64,000 nt of DNA from Streptomyces sp. NBC_00224 (GCF_041435195.1 NZ_CP108106.1:7453001-7517000); one strand, 5' to 3'; shown: positions 37,264 to 45,954, counted from the stretch's first letter. The notes: generated by a model not told the origin, from the letters alone. Numbers and translations are program-made.

Positions 37264-37851
37264 TCAGTGCGCCGCCGCCGGGTGGGTGCGCGCGTAGTGG
37301 CGGCGGGCGCGATCGCGGTTGCCGCAGTCGCCGGAGCTGCACCAGCGGCGGGTGCCCGCGCGCGTACGGTCCAGGAAGAACCAGCCGCAGCCGGGTCCCG
37401 CGCAGCGCCGCACCCGGGAGGCGCCGGGCCCGGAGAGCAGTTCCTCGGCGCGCAGGGCGAGGGCGTGGCGCAGATCCGTGAGGTCCCGGGCGCCGGGCTC
37501 CCACCGCAACGGCAGCCGGGGCGGCAGAGCGGCCGCCTCGCGGGCCCGCAGCAGCGCGAGGCGCAGTGCCTGCCAGGCGGGCGCGGGCGGCGCCTGCCCG
37601 TCCGTGACGGCGTCCAGGACCGCTTCGAGCGCGCCGCGAAGTTCGAGCAGCCCGGCCAACTCGCCGTCCCCTGTGGGGAGTTCATCGTCCGGGACGGCCG
37701 GAAAGACCTCCGCCGTCACCGCCCAGCGCAGCCAGCCCTCCGTACCGCTCACGCGATCGACCCGGCGGTCCGCGTCGGTGCGCCAGGCCACGGTGTTGAC
37801 GAAGTCCAGGACCGGGTGGCCGCCGATGAAGGAGGGCTGTTTCTCACTCAC
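37264..37851 (-). CDS. CGNR zinc-finger (ABATE domain) protein
   Basis: This is a 195-residue protein. The N-terminal ABATE domain opens with FIGGHPVLDFVNTVAWR. The C-terminal zinc finger reads CAGPGCGWFFLD, then RRWCSSGDCGNRDRARRHY, with the CGNR box. Members of this family are small DNA-binding stress regulators in actinobacteria. The start is GTG 37851. Its own promoter region, just upstream, is shared divergently with azlC, so it may regulate azlCD. The ligand is unknown. Confidence 0.88.
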   Translation of the reverse strand: MSEKQPSFIGGHPVLDFVNTVAWRTDADRRVDRVSGTEGWLRWAVTAEVFPAVPDDELPTGDGELAGLLELRGALEAVLDAVTDGQAPPAPAWQALRLALLRAREAAALPPRLPLRWEPGARDLTDLRHALALRAEELLSGPGASRVRRCAGPGCGWFFLDRTRAGTRRWCSSGDCGNRDRARRHYARTHPAAAH

Positions 37852-37920
37852 CGGCCCATCGTATGCGGGGGGTCGGAAAACATAACGAGCTAAACAGCTT
37901 TTACTTGTTAGTGTGCCCGT

Positions 37921-38628
37921 ATGGACACTCAACTGCCGGACCGGGGCGGGGCGATGCCGCGCGACCGCTTCCACGCGGGACTCAGAGCCGGAGCCGGGCT
38001 CGCCGCGGCCGCGTTCCTGCTGGCCATCAGCTTCGGCGCGATCAGCCAGGCGCAGGGCTGGGGCCCCGTCGCCCCGGTCGTCTGCTCGCTGGTCGTCTTC
38101 TCGGGCTCGGCGCAGTTCGCGCTGGCCGCAACCCTTGGCGCGGGCGGCGGGGTGGTCGCGGCCGTCGTCGCTGCGGCCCTGGTCAATGTGCGGTACGTGC
38201 CGATGGGCATAGCCGTGGCCCGGGATCTGCGCGGCGGCCCGCTGCGCCGCGCGGTGGAGGGGCAGGCGGTGGTCGACGGCTCCTGGGCCGCCGCGCACCT
38301 CGGCGGCGGACGGTTCGACCGGGCGTTCCTCTTCGGCGCGACCGCCGTCCAGTGGCCCGCCTGGGTGGCGGGCACCGCACTGGGCGTCGTGGTGGCCCCG
38401 GACCCCGCACTCGTGCACCGGCTCGGCCTCGATGTGCTCACGCCCGGCCTCTTCCTGATCCTGCTCTTCGACGAGGTGCGCCGCGACCGCGCGGGCCGGC
38501 TGCCCGCCGCCCTCGGCGGGGCCGTCGCCGCGGCGCTGCTCCTGGTCCTGCCGACCGGCCCGGCCCTGATCGGCGCGGCAGCCGCGGCGCTGCTCGCCCT
38601 GCGCACCACCCGGGAGGCCGTCCGATGA
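37921..38628 (+). CDS. azlC: AzlC family branched-chain amino acid exporter subunit
   Basis: This 235-residue protein has about seven hydrophobic helices. FHAGLRAGAGLAAAAFLLAISFG, VCSLVVFSGSAQFALAATL and ALVNVRYVPMGIAVAR are characteristic AzlC blocks. Together with AzlD it exports branched-chain amino acids, and some pairs export other hydrophobic amino acids. ATG 37921 is the start. The stop overlaps azlD (ATGA). Confidence 0.92.
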   Translation: MDTQLPDRGGAMPRDRFHAGLRAGAGLAAAAFLLAISFGAISQAQGWGPVAPVVCSLVVFSGSAQFALAATLGAGGGVVAAVVAAALVNVRYVPMGIAVARDLRGGPLRRAVEGQAVVDGSWAAAHLGGGRFDRAFLFGATAVQWPAWVAGTALGVVVAPDPALVHRLGLDVLTPGLFLILLFDEVRRDRAGRLPAALGGAVAAALLLVLPTGPALIGAAAAALLALRTTREAVR

Positions 38629-38933
38629 TCGTCTGGACCGCGATCGGCACCGTCGCGGTGCTCGGCTTCGCGCTCAAGGGAGTCGGGCCCGCGCTGCTCG
38701 GCGGCCGTGAACTGCCCCCGCGCACCCGCTCGATGCTCGCCCAGCTGGCGCCCGCGCTGCTCGCCGGGTTCGTCGTGGTGGCGGTCGCGGGCCGGGACTG
38801 GGCGGCCGTCGACGGCACGGTCCTGGGCGGCCTCGCCGTCGCACTCGTCCTGCGGCTGGGCCGGGCCCCGCTGCCGGTGGCCATGCTGGGCGCGGTGGTG
38901 GCGACGGCCCTGCTCAGAGTGCTGACAGGGTAA
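38625..38933 (+). CDS. azlD: AzlD family transporter subunit
   Basis: This 102-residue membrane protein has three or four helices and a GPALLGGRELPPRTRSMLAQLAPALLAGF core typical of AzlD. It starts at ATG 38625, overlapping azlC by four bases, and is the small partner subunit of the amino acid exporter. Confidence 0.92.
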   Translation: MIVWTAIGTVAVLGFALKGVGPALLGGRELPPRTRSMLAQLAPALLAGFVVVAVAGRDWAAVDGTVLGGLAVALVLRLGRAPLPVAMLGAVVATALLRVLTG

Positions 38934-38958
38934 GAAGCTGACGGTATGTCGGATCTTC

Positions 38959-39843
38959 TCAGACCGGCACGTGGGCCGGTTCCGGGGTGCGCGGGGCCGG
39001 GACCTGCACCGGCTCGGCGCCGGTCAGCATGAGCACACCGCGCGCGGCGACCACTGCCGCGGCTGCCGCCGTGAGCCAGCCGAGCGGCCCGCCGTGGAAC
39101 CGCTCGCCGAGCAGTGCCACGCCGATCACGGAGGCCGCGGCCGGGTTGGCGAGGTTCACCACGGCGAGGGGTGCGGCGAGTCCGCCCCGGAACGCGGCCT
39201 GCGAGAGCAGCAGCCCGCCCACCGCGAACGCCGCCACCAATACGGCGAGCAGGGTCGTCTGCCACCAGGCCATCGGCCCGCCCGGCAGTTCGCGGGCGAG
39301 CGAGGCGGTGACGGTCTGGGTGAGCGCGGAGGCCACACCCGAGGCGACGCCGGACGCGGTGGCGTGGCCGAGCCCGACGCGGCCCGAGCCGGATCCGGCG
39401 CGAGCGGCCACCGCGATCAGGAGCGCGGTGGCCGCCGCGACGGCGAGCCCCTCGCGCAGGCTCAGCGCGTCGCCGGGCGTCGCGGGCCCGGTCACCGCGA
39501 TCAGGCCGGTCAGCCCCGCGAGCGTCCAGGCGGCGCCGCGCCATTCGCGCCGGGTGACCCGGCGCCGCTGGTAGTACGCCCCGATCGGCAGTGCCGCGAC
39601 GAGGGTGAGCGCGCCCAGCGGCTGGACCAGGGTGAGCGGACCGTAGTGGAGCGCGGCGACGTGCATCAGCGCGCCCCCCGCGTTGAGCCCGACGGCCCAC
39701 CACCACTGGGGCCGGGCGAGCAGGGCGGCGAGTCCGCCGCCCCCGTTCGCGGAGGCCAGCCGGGACTGCGCGACGGCGGCGAGGGCGTACCCGGCGGCCG
39801 AGGCGAGCGAGAGCAGGATGGCGAGAACCGCGGACTCGTTCAT
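38959..39843 (-). CDS. DMT superfamily transporter (EamA-like)
   Basis: This is a 294-residue protein with about ten hydrophobic helices in two repeats. The first repeat begins AVLAILLSLASAAGYALAAVAQ and reads ALHYGPLTLVQPLGALTLV. The second repeat ends GVALLGERFHGGPLGW. It is a clear paralogue of the transporter at 62510-63460, whose sequence follows the same pattern in every helix. Substrate unknown; such proteins often export metabolites. It starts at ATG 39843, overlapping the stop of the PAP2 gene, so the two are cotranscribed. Confidence 0.85.
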   Translation of the reverse strand: MNESAVLAILLSLASAAGYALAAVAQSRLASANGGGGLAALLARPQWWWAVGLNAGGALMHVAALHYGPLTLVQPLGALTLVAALPIGAYYQRRRVTRREWRGAAWTLAGLTGLIAVTGPATPGDALSLREGLAVAAATALLIAVAARAGSGSGRVGLGHATASGVASGVASALTQTVTASLARELPGGPMAWWQTTLLAVLVAAFAVGGLLLSQAAFRGGLAAPLAVVNLANPAAASVIGVALLGERFHGGPLGWLTAAAAAVVAARGVLMLTGAEPVQVPAPRTPEPAHVPV

Positions 39844-40751
39844 CGCAGCGCCTCCGCGAGCCGTGGAGCGTCGTCGGAATCGGGGACGCCCGTGCGCCCG
39901 GAGGTCAGGGCAGAGTCCGGGGCACGGGCGGGTTCGGGGGCCTCGGCGGGCTGGGCCGGCCGGGGCGCGGGGGTGTGGCGCACCTGTACGGCGACGGTGC
40001 GACCGCCGCGTACCGGCTTCGGACGCGGCACGAGGTACAGGGCGGCGCCGAGCAGCGCGGCCGCGACGAGCGCGTCCAGCCAGTAGTGGTTGGCGGTGCC
40101 GACGATCACCAGCAGGGTGAGCGCCGGGTGCAGCAGCCACAGCCACCGCCACCGGCCGCGGGGCGCCGCGATCAGGCCGATCGCCACCATCAGCGCCCAC
40201 CCGAAGTGCAGCGACGGCATCGCCGCGAACTGGTTGGCCATGCTGTCCGTTTCCGGCGTCGCCGCGTACACCGACGGCCCGTACACCTGCGCGGTGTCCA
40301 CAAGCCCGGCCGACGCCAGCATCCGGGGCGGCGCCAGCGGCAGCAGGATGTGCAGGGCGAGCGCGGCCGTGGTCAGCAGCGCCAGGACCCGGCGGGACCA
40401 GAGGTAGTGGGCGGGCCTGCGCACGTACAGCCAGACCAGGAAGGCGATCGTGGCGGGGAAGTGCGCGGTCGCGTAGAAGGTGTTGGCGACGTGGATGACG
40501 GTCTCGTTGTGGAGCAGGAGCCGCTGCACCGCGCCCTCGCCGGGCAGCTGGAGCGCGCGCTCCCAGTCCCAGACGCGGTCGGCGTTGTGGAAGGCGCGCG
40601 TCTCGTGGCCGTTCGCCAGCTGCCTGCCGAACTTGTACACGACGAAGAGCGCGGTCACGAGCAGCAGCTCGCGCACCAGGGGCGGCCGGGGGGTACCGGT
40701 CGTCTCCGGTCCGGTGGGACGCCGGGTCCCTGGACGTATACCGGCAGCCAT
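39840..40751 (-). CDS. PAP2-family membrane enzyme (inositolphosphotransferase-like)
   Basis: This 303-residue membrane protein starts at ATG 40751 behind GGAG. The PAP2 motifs are AAMPSLHFGWALMVAIGL, carrying the first catalytic His, and IVGTANHYWLDALVA, carrying the second His and the Asp. This His-Trp-Asp form belongs to the branch related to inositol-phosphoceramide synthases. The C-terminus is a Pro/Ala-rich cytoplasmic tail. Probable role: transfer or removal of a head-group phosphate on a membrane lipid. A perfect TetR-type operator lies 75 bases upstream. Confidence 0.83.
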   Translation of the reverse strand: MAAGIRPGTRRPTGPETTGTPRPPLVRELLLVTALFVVYKFGRQLANGHETRAFHNADRVWDWERALQLPGEGAVQRLLLHNETVIHVANTFYATAHFPATIAFLVWLYVRRPAHYLWSRRVLALLTTAALALHILLPLAPPRMLASAGLVDTAQVYGPSVYAATPETDSMANQFAAMPSLHFGWALMVAIGLIAAPRGRWRWLWLLHPALTLLVIVGTANHYWLDALVAAALLGAALYLVPRPKPVRGGRTVAVQVRHTPAPRPAQPAEAPEPARAPDSALTSGRTGVPDSDDAPRLAEALR

Positions 40752-40825
40752 TCTCCGGCCCCTTCGAGCAAGAAATCGAGCAGAAATCGGACAAGCAAAC
40801 GTAGGAAGGCTAGATCGGATTTCAT

Positions 40826-40859
40826 CGAGACGCAAACGTCTCGATACGTTTGCGTCTCG
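40826..40859. promoter_or_regulatory. Perfect TetR-type operator between PAP2 and tetR
   Basis: Inverted repeat CGAGACGCAAACG-N8-CGTTTGCGTCTCG has 13-bp arms without mismatch. It lies between the divergent PAP2/DMT operon and the TetR gene, so it should control both. Confidence 0.85.
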
Positions 40860-40919
40860 GTTGAGCGGCGCCTACTCTCGTATGTGCAGGAGCAGTGCCC
40901 CACGCACCGGAGGAACGCG

Positions 40920-41519
40920 ATGTCGACGCAGGCCGCGACGGCCGCCGCACGCCGCAGCAAGATCAGCCCCGAGCGGGAGCTGGAGCTGTACGAGGCGGTG
41001 CTCGACCTGCTGCGTGAGGGCGGCTACGACGCCGTGACCATGGAGGGCGTCGCCGCGCGCACCAAGTGTGGCAAGGCCACGCTCTACCGTCAGTGGAAGT
41101 CCAAGCCGGTGCTGGTCACGGCGGCGCTCGGCGCCAGCCGCTGCTCGTTCTTCACCGGGATCGACACGGGCACGCTCGCGGGCGACCTGCGCGAGGCGGC
41201 GCACGCCGCCTCCCGCCGCAAGGGCCGCGACACCGAGCTGATGGAGGCCGTGGGCCAGGCCTATGTGATGCACCCCGACCTGCGCGAGGCGCTGCGCGAG
41301 ACCGTCCTGAACCCGGAGATCGCCGCGCTCGACGCGATGGTGCGGCGCGGGGTCGAGCGCGGCGAGGTGGACGCGGGCAACCGGGCGGCCGACTTCGTCG
41401 CCCCCGCGTTCATGGGCGTCCTACGGGTGGAACGCCTCTTCGAGGACCGCTTCACGGAGGCGGAGGCCCTGCCGGAGTTCCTGGAAGCGGTGATCCTTCC
41501 GGCGCTGGGCATTTCCTGA
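40920..41519 (+). CDS. TetR-family transcriptional regulator
   Basis: This 199-residue protein starts at ATG 40920 behind GGAGGAA. The helix-turn-helix is at residues about 24-60 (DLLREGGYDAVTMEGVAARTKCGKATLYRQWKSK). The C-terminal ligand domain (FVAPAFMGVLRVERLFEDRF) resembles the TetR_C_16/AcrR-like group. It is divergent from the PAP2 and DMT genes, with a perfect 13-bp-arm operator in the shared promoter region. Expected role: repressor of that operon and of itself. Confidence 0.92.
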   Translation: MSTQAATAAARRSKISPERELELYEAVLDLLREGGYDAVTMEGVAARTKCGKATLYRQWKSKPVLVTAALGASRCSFFTGIDTGTLAGDLREAAHAASRRKGRDTELMEAVGQAYVMHPDLREALRETVLNPEIAALDAMVRRGVERGEVDAGNRAADFVAPAFMGVLRVERLFEDRFTEAEALPEFLEAVILPALGIS

Positions 41520-41552
41520 CGCTCAGTCAGTCAGCGTATCCCGCAAGGCTGT

Positions 41553-42332
41553 TCAGACCGCCAGCACCGTCACGCCCGCGTCGGTGAACCGGGCGACCGT
41601 CTCCTCGGACACCGCTGTGTCCGTCACCAGCGTGCCGACCTGATCGGTCGCGCAGATCCGCGCGAACGTCCGCTTGCCCAGCTTGGTGGAGTCGGCGGCG
41701 ACGATCACCCGCTCGGCCCGCTCGCACAGCAGCCGGTTGATCCCGGCCTCGTCCTCGTCGTGCGCCGAGGCGCCGTGCGTGACGTCGAAGGCGCCGACGC
41801 CGAGCACCGCCGCATCCATGGTGATCTGGTTGAGCACGCCCCCGGCCAGCGGCCCGGTGAGCTCGTACGACTGGGGCCGGGCCACCCCACCGGTCACCAC
41901 GATCTTGAACTGGGGCCGTACCGCCAGCTCGTTGGCGATGTTCAGCGCATTGGTCACGATCGTCAACGCCGGTGACCCGGAGGCGAGTTCGGGCCGTACG
42001 GCGAGGGCCCGCGCCACCTCCGTGGTCGTGGTGCCGCCGGTGAGCCCCACCGCCTCGCCGGGCGCGATCAGATCCGCCACGGCCTTCGCGATGCGCTGCT
42101 TCTCCGAGGCCTGCCGGGCCGTCTTGTAGCGCAGCGGCAGCTCGTACGACACCCCGTGCACGACCGCACCGCCCCGGGTGCGGACCAGCATCTGCTGCTC
42201 GGCGAGCTGGTCGAAGTCGCGGCGGATGGTCGCGGCGGACACGCCGAGCGCCGTCGCCGCCTCCTCGACGTCGAGGCGGCCCTGCTCCACGAGCAGTTCG
42301 AGAAGCGCCTGCCAGCGGGCGTCGCGCGACAT
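41553..42332 (-). CDS. DeoR/AgaR-family transcriptional regulator
   Basis: This 259-residue protein has an N-terminal DeoR helix-turn-helix (RLDVEEAATALGVSAATIRRDFDQLAEQQMLVRTRGGAV) and a C-terminal sugar-phosphate sensor domain of the ISOCOT fold (GLTGGTTTTEVARAL, IVTNALNIANELA, VIVAADSTKLGKRTFA). It is divergent from the SIS-isomerase gene and likely represses the amino sugar genes until a phosphorylated sugar binds. Confidence 0.92.
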   Translation of the reverse strand: MSRDARWQALLELLVEQGRLDVEEAATALGVSAATIRRDFDQLAEQQMLVRTRGGAVVHGVSYELPLRYKTARQASEKQRIAKAVADLIAPGEAVGLTGGTTTTEVARALAVRPELASGSPALTIVTNALNIANELAVRPQFKIVVTGGVARPQSYELTGPLAGGVLNQITMDAAVLGVGAFDVTHGASAHDEDEAGINRLLCERAERVIVAADSTKLGKRTFARICATDQVGTLVTDTAVSEETVARFTDAGVTVLAV

Positions 42333-42418
42333 CCGGATCCTCTTCTCTCCCGTGCTCTCCGGCGCATTTCGCCGTCGTCACCGTCGGTGATGACTTTAAC
42401 CCACCCCCAGATGCTTGA

Positions 42419-42450
42419 TTGTGCTCGAAAGCTAGCTATATTTTGCACAA
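42419..42450. promoter_or_regulatory. Operator-like inverted repeat, agaR/agaS intergenic region
   Basis: TTGTGC at 42419 and GCACAA at 42445-42450, with further matches inside (CGAAA / TTTTG), form a loose dyad in an AT-rich stretch between the divergent DeoR and SIS genes. It is a plausible DeoR-type site. Confidence 0.5.
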
Positions 42451-42505
42451 ACACGCATCCGGATACGGATCCGAGCCACGGATCCAGAGTGAGTGGGAGC
42501 CCGGC

Positions 42506-43390
42506 ATGAGCCATGTCGAGAACGAACTCAGCAGCCAGCCCGAGTGCTGGAAGCGCGCCGCCGAGCTGGCGGTGCACCACAAGGACGCCCTTCCCGCGCC
42601 GGGCGAGCGGGTCGCCATCGTCGGCTGCGGCACCTCGCTGTTCATGGCCCAGGCCGCCGCCGCGCTGCGCGAGAGCGCGGGCCAGGGCGAGACCGACGCC
42701 TTCGCCGCGTCCGAGTATCCGGCCGGCCGCTCCTACGACCGGGTGGTCGCCCTCACCCGCTCCGGCACCACCACCGAGGTCCTCGAACTCCTCGCCGCGG
42801 TACGCGGCGGCGCCCGCACCACCGCGATCACCGCCGACCCGGAGACGCCGGTGATGCGGGCCGCCGACGACATCGTCGTCCTGGAGTTCGCGGACGAGGA
42901 GTCGGTGGTCCAGACCCGCTTCGCCACCACCGCGCTCACCCTGCTCCGCGCCCACCTCGGCCTGCACACCGAGCAGGCCGTCGCCGACGCGCGCACCGCG
43001 CTGGCCGAGCCGCTGCCCGAAGGGCTCGTCGGGCGCCGCCAGTTCACGTTCCTGGGCCGCGGCTGGACGGTGGGGCTCGCCCAGGAGGCCGCGCTGAAGA
43101 TGCGCGAGGCATCGCTGTCCTGGACGGAGGCGTACCCGGCCATGGAGTACCGCCACGGCCCGATCAGCATCTCCACCGACACCACCGCGACCTGGATGTT
43201 CGGCGAGGCCCCGGACGGGCTCGCCGAGCAGGTGCGCGCCACCGGGGCCCAGTGGGTGGCCGGTCACCTCGACCCGCTGGCCGAGCTCGTACGGGCACAG
43301 CGCCTCGCGGTCGCCGTCGCGGCCGCCCGCGGCCTCGACCCGGACCGCCCGCGCCACCTCACCCGCTCGGTGATCCTCGACGGCTCCTGA
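42506..43390 (+). CDS. agaS: SIS-domain sugar isomerase/deaminase (AgaS-like)
   Basis: This 294-residue protein has two SIS domains. The first holds VAIVGCGTSLFMAQAAAA and VVALTRSGTTTEVLELL. The second holds FTFLGRGWTVGLAQEAALKMREASLSWTEAYPAMEYRHGP, close to the GlmS/AgaS isomerase site with EYRHGP. No glutaminase domain is present. Likely a tagatosamine or galactosamine 6-phosphate deaminase/isomerase. It precedes the aldolase gene in the same operon (49 bases apart). ATG 42506 is the only start that fits. Confidence 0.87.
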   Translation: MSHVENELSSQPECWKRAAELAVHHKDALPAPGERVAIVGCGTSLFMAQAAAALRESAGQGETDAFAASEYPAGRSYDRVVALTRSGTTTEVLELLAAVRGGARTTAITADPETPVMRAADDIVVLEFADEESVVQTRFATTALTLLRAHLGLHTEQAVADARTALAEPLPEGLVGRRQFTFLGRGWTVGLAQEAALKMREASLSWTEAYPAMEYRHGPISISTDTTATWMFGEAPDGLAEQVRATGAQWVAGHLDPLAELVRAQRLAVAVAAARGLDPDRPRHLTRSVILDGS

Positions 43391-43439
43391 AGCACCCGAC
43401 CGCACAGAGGACAACCGCACAGACGACAGGGGAAGCACG

Positions 43440-44297
43440 ATGCCACTCGCCCAGACCGGGGCCCTGGTCACCGAGGCCGCCGCCAAGCGCAGCGCCGTCG
43501 CCGCCTTCAACATCATCACGCTGGAGCACGCCGAGGCCGTCATCGCCGGCGCCGAGGCCGCGCACTCGCCGGTCGTCCTGCAGATCAGCGAGAACGCGGT
43601 GAGGTTCCGCTACGGCCGGGTGCTGCCACTCGCCCGGGCCGCCGTCGCCGCGGCCGAGGCGGCCGCCGTACCGGTGGCGCTCCACCTCGACCACGTCAAG
43701 CGCGACGACCTGCTGCGGCAGGCCGCCGACGCCGGATTCAGCTCGGTGATGTACGACGGCGGCCATCTGCCGTACGACCAGAACCTCGCCGCGACGCGTG
43801 CCGCCGCTGATTGGGCGCACACCCAAGGCCTGTGGATCGAGGCCGAGTTGGGCGAGGTCGGCGGCAAGGACGGCCGGCCGCCGCTGGACGCGCACGCGCC
43901 CGGCGCCCGGACCGACCCCGAGGAGGCGCGCGCCTTCGTCGCCGAGTCGGGCGTCGACGCGCTCGCCGTCGCCATCGGCAACACCCACGCGATGACCACC
44001 CGCACCGCCGCCCTCGACCACGGTCTGCTCGCCCGCCTCGACGAGGCGCTGCACGTCCCGCTGGTGCTGCACGGCTCGTCCGGCGTTCCCGACGACGAGC
44101 TGGCGGCGGCCGTCGCCGGCGGCATGGCCAAGATCAACATCGGTACGGCGCTGAACATCGCCATGACCGACGCGATCCGCGCGTATCTCGCCGCCAACCC
44201 GGAGGCGGTGGACGCCCGCAGCTATCTGACGGTCGGGCGACAGGCGATGGTGCAGGCGGTCACCCGTCTCATCGGGGTGCTGGCCACCGAAGCCTGA
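43440..44297 (+). CDS. Class II fructose/tagatose-bisphosphate aldolase family enzyme
   Basis: This 285-residue zinc aldolase of the FbaA/KbaY/GatY family has HLDHVKRDDLL (zinc His), EAELGEVGGKDG (active-site loop), AIGNTHAM (zinc His), LHGSSGVPDDEL and MAKINIGTALNIA (phosphate binding). It cleaves a ketose 1,6-bisphosphate into glyceraldehyde 3-phosphate and dihydroxyacetone phosphate. With AgaS and AgaR next to it, tagatose 1,6-bisphosphate from galactosamine breakdown is the favoured substrate. A kinase and transporter are not in the operon. Confidence 0.87.
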   Translation: MPLAQTGALVTEAAAKRSAVAAFNIITLEHAEAVIAGAEAAHSPVVLQISENAVRFRYGRVLPLARAAVAAAEAAAVPVALHLDHVKRDDLLRQAADAGFSSVMYDGGHLPYDQNLAATRAAADWAHTQGLWIEAELGEVGGKDGRPPLDAHAPGARTDPEEARAFVAESGVDALAVAIGNTHAMTTRTAALDHGLLARLDEALHVPLVLHGSSGVPDDELAAAVAGGMAKINIGTALNIAMTDAIRAYLAANPEAVDARSYLTVGRQAMVQAVTRLIGVLATEA

Positions 44298-44309
44298 CGC
44301 GCGCGGCGC

Positions 44310-44343
44310 GGCCGCCGGGCCCCCTTCCCCGGGCCCGGCGGCC
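44310..44343 (+). terminator. Terminator of the amino sugar operon
   Basis: The perfect 13-bp stem GGCCGCCGGGCCC / GGGCCCGGCGGCC with an 8-base loop lies 13 bases after the aldolase stop. Confidence 0.75.
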
Positions 44344-44434
44344 GCCCGTGCCCCTGGTGAGTCGCGGACCACCGCGCACGTCCGGCCCGACCGGTGCTCT
44401 TCCGCCGTGGACCCGCTTCGTACACGATGAGCCT

Positions 44435-45655
44435 GTGGACAGGCATGAGCACGCACGGCTCGACGCGCTCCAGCGCGACCCCTATCCGCACTACGCGCGC
44501 GCCCGCCGCGCCGAGGGCCTGACCTTCGTCCCCGAGCTGGACGCCTGGCTGGTCGCGCGCGACGCCGACGTACGGGAAGTGCTGCGCCGCCCCGAGGCGT
44601 TCTCGTCGGCCAACGCACTGCGCCCGGACGTGATCCCCGGCCCCGCCGTCCTCGCCGAGCTCGGCTCGGGCTTCGGCGGCCGCCCGGTCGTGGTCACCTC
44701 CGACGGCCCCCAGCACCAGCGGCTGCGCGCCCCCGTCGTCCAGGGCCTCTCGGCCGCCCGGGTCGCCGCCGTACTCCCGTACGCAACCGAACGCGCGACC
44801 GCCCTGGTGGAGTCCTTCGCGGCGCGGGGGCGGGCGGAGCTCATGGGGGAGTACGCGATGCTGCTCCCCGGGGACGTCATCGGGCGGCTGATCGGCCTGG
44901 ACCCGGTGGACGTGTCGGTGGCGGTACGCGGCGGACACCGGGCGGAGGAACTGCTGTTCCGGCCGCTGGAGGAGCCGGAGCAGATCGCCGCGGCGCGGGA
45001 CGTGGTGACGATGCAGCAGCTGCTCGACACCTATCTGCGGGCCAGACGGGCCCGGCCGCGCGACGACCTGTGCACGGGCCTGCTGACCGCGCTGGCGCCG
45101 GGCACCGGCGAGCTGACCCTGGAGGAGCGCCACGAGCTGGTGGCCCACCTCCAGAACTTCCTCCTGGCGGGCCATCTGACGACTACGGCGTTTATCGGCA
45201 CGACCGTCCTCCACCTGCTGCGCCACCGCACACAGTGGGAACTGCTCTGCGAGAAGCCGGAGTTGATTCCGGCGGCGATCGAGGAGGCGGCGCGTTACGA
45301 CACGGCGCTGCAGGGTTTCCGTCGCATCACAACGCGCCCGGTGCTGCTGTCCGGAACCGAACTCCCCACAGGGGCCGCCGTCTTCGTGGCCTTCGGCTCG
45401 GCCAACCGCGACGCCCGCCGCCACGAACGCCCCGACGTCTTCGACATCACCCGCCCCCCGTCCCGCCACCTGGCCTTCGGCCACGGCGCCCACGTCTGCC
45501 CCGGCGCCCAACTGGCAAGAGAGCAACTCCGCCTGACGATCCACCTCCTGACCACGCACTTCCCCACCCTGCGCCTGGCGACCCCCGATGCGCCGGTTGT
45601 GATGCGCCCGACGTTGATCCATAGATCGCCGGAGGTGTTGGAGGTGGTGTGGTGA
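44435..45655 (+). CDS. Cytochrome P450
   Basis: This 406-residue P450 has the heme-Cys motif FGHGAHVCPGAQLAREQ and the ExxR of the K helix (AIEEAARYD). The I helix reads NFLLAGHLTTTAFIG: the residue before the conserved Thr pair is Leu instead of Glu or Asp, an atypical proton-relay position. No ferredoxin or reductase gene is adjacent. GTG 44435 is the first in-frame start after the terminator. Substrate unknown. It stands alone and ends before a long inverted repeat. Confidence 0.9.
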   Translation: MDRHEHARLDALQRDPYPHYARARRAEGLTFVPELDAWLVARDADVREVLRRPEAFSSANALRPDVIPGPAVLAELGSGFGGRPVVVTSDGPQHQRLRAPVVQGLSAARVAAVLPYATERATALVESFAARGRAELMGEYAMLLPGDVIGRLIGLDPVDVSVAVRGGHRAEELLFRPLEEPEQIAAARDVVTMQQLLDTYLRARRARPRDDLCTGLLTALAPGTGELTLEERHELVAHLQNFLLAGHLTTTAFIGTTVLHLLRHRTQWELLCEKPELIPAAIEEAARYDTALQGFRRITTRPVLLSGTELPTGAAVFVAFGSANRDARRHERPDVFDITRPPSRHLAFGHGAHVCPGAQLAREQLRLTIHLLTTHFPTLRLATPDAPVVMRPTLIHRSPEVLEVVW

Positions 45656-45657
45656 GG

Positions 45658-45804
45658 GTTCGTCTGCGGGTTCGGTGGGGGCTGGTCGCGCAGTTCCCCG
45701 CGCCCCTAAAAGTCGGCACCTCTAGCCCCTCCGGCGTCTGAGGAGTGGGGTGCCCTAAGGGGCGCGGGGAACTGCGCGACCAGCCACAGACGACCCGCAG
45801 ACGA
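45658..45804. repeat. Long inverted repeat between P450 and cobK (47-base repeat copies 2 and 3)
   Basis: Two 28-base arms (45680-45707 and 45758-45785) are exact complements. Outer arms TCGTCTGCGGGT (45658-45669) and ACCCGCAGACGA (45793-45804) also pair. The right half is an exact reverse copy of 8334-8380. The transcript would fold into a long hairpin, so it may end P450 transcription. Confidence 0.8.
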
Positions 45805-45954
45805 AACGGGGTCCGGGGCGGAGCCCCGAAGCGGGGTGCAGGGGCCGCAGGCCCCGCAAGGGGGTCCGGGGGCGCAGCCCCCGGGAAACCCACCTCCACC
45901 CACCCCCGGAGGGTTAAGGGAACGGGCGGGGTGGGGGGAACTATCCTCGGCCAC

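Noticed and set aside
23597..45655. A thaxtomin-like nitration pathway from nos plus P450
   Set aside because: The genes are 20 kb apart, on opposite strands, with no NRPS. Sequence alone does not support a TxtE assignment.
45805..45954. Cobalamin riboswitch upstream of cobK
   Set aside because: No B12-box sequence is visible. The region is dominated by GC-rich hairpins.
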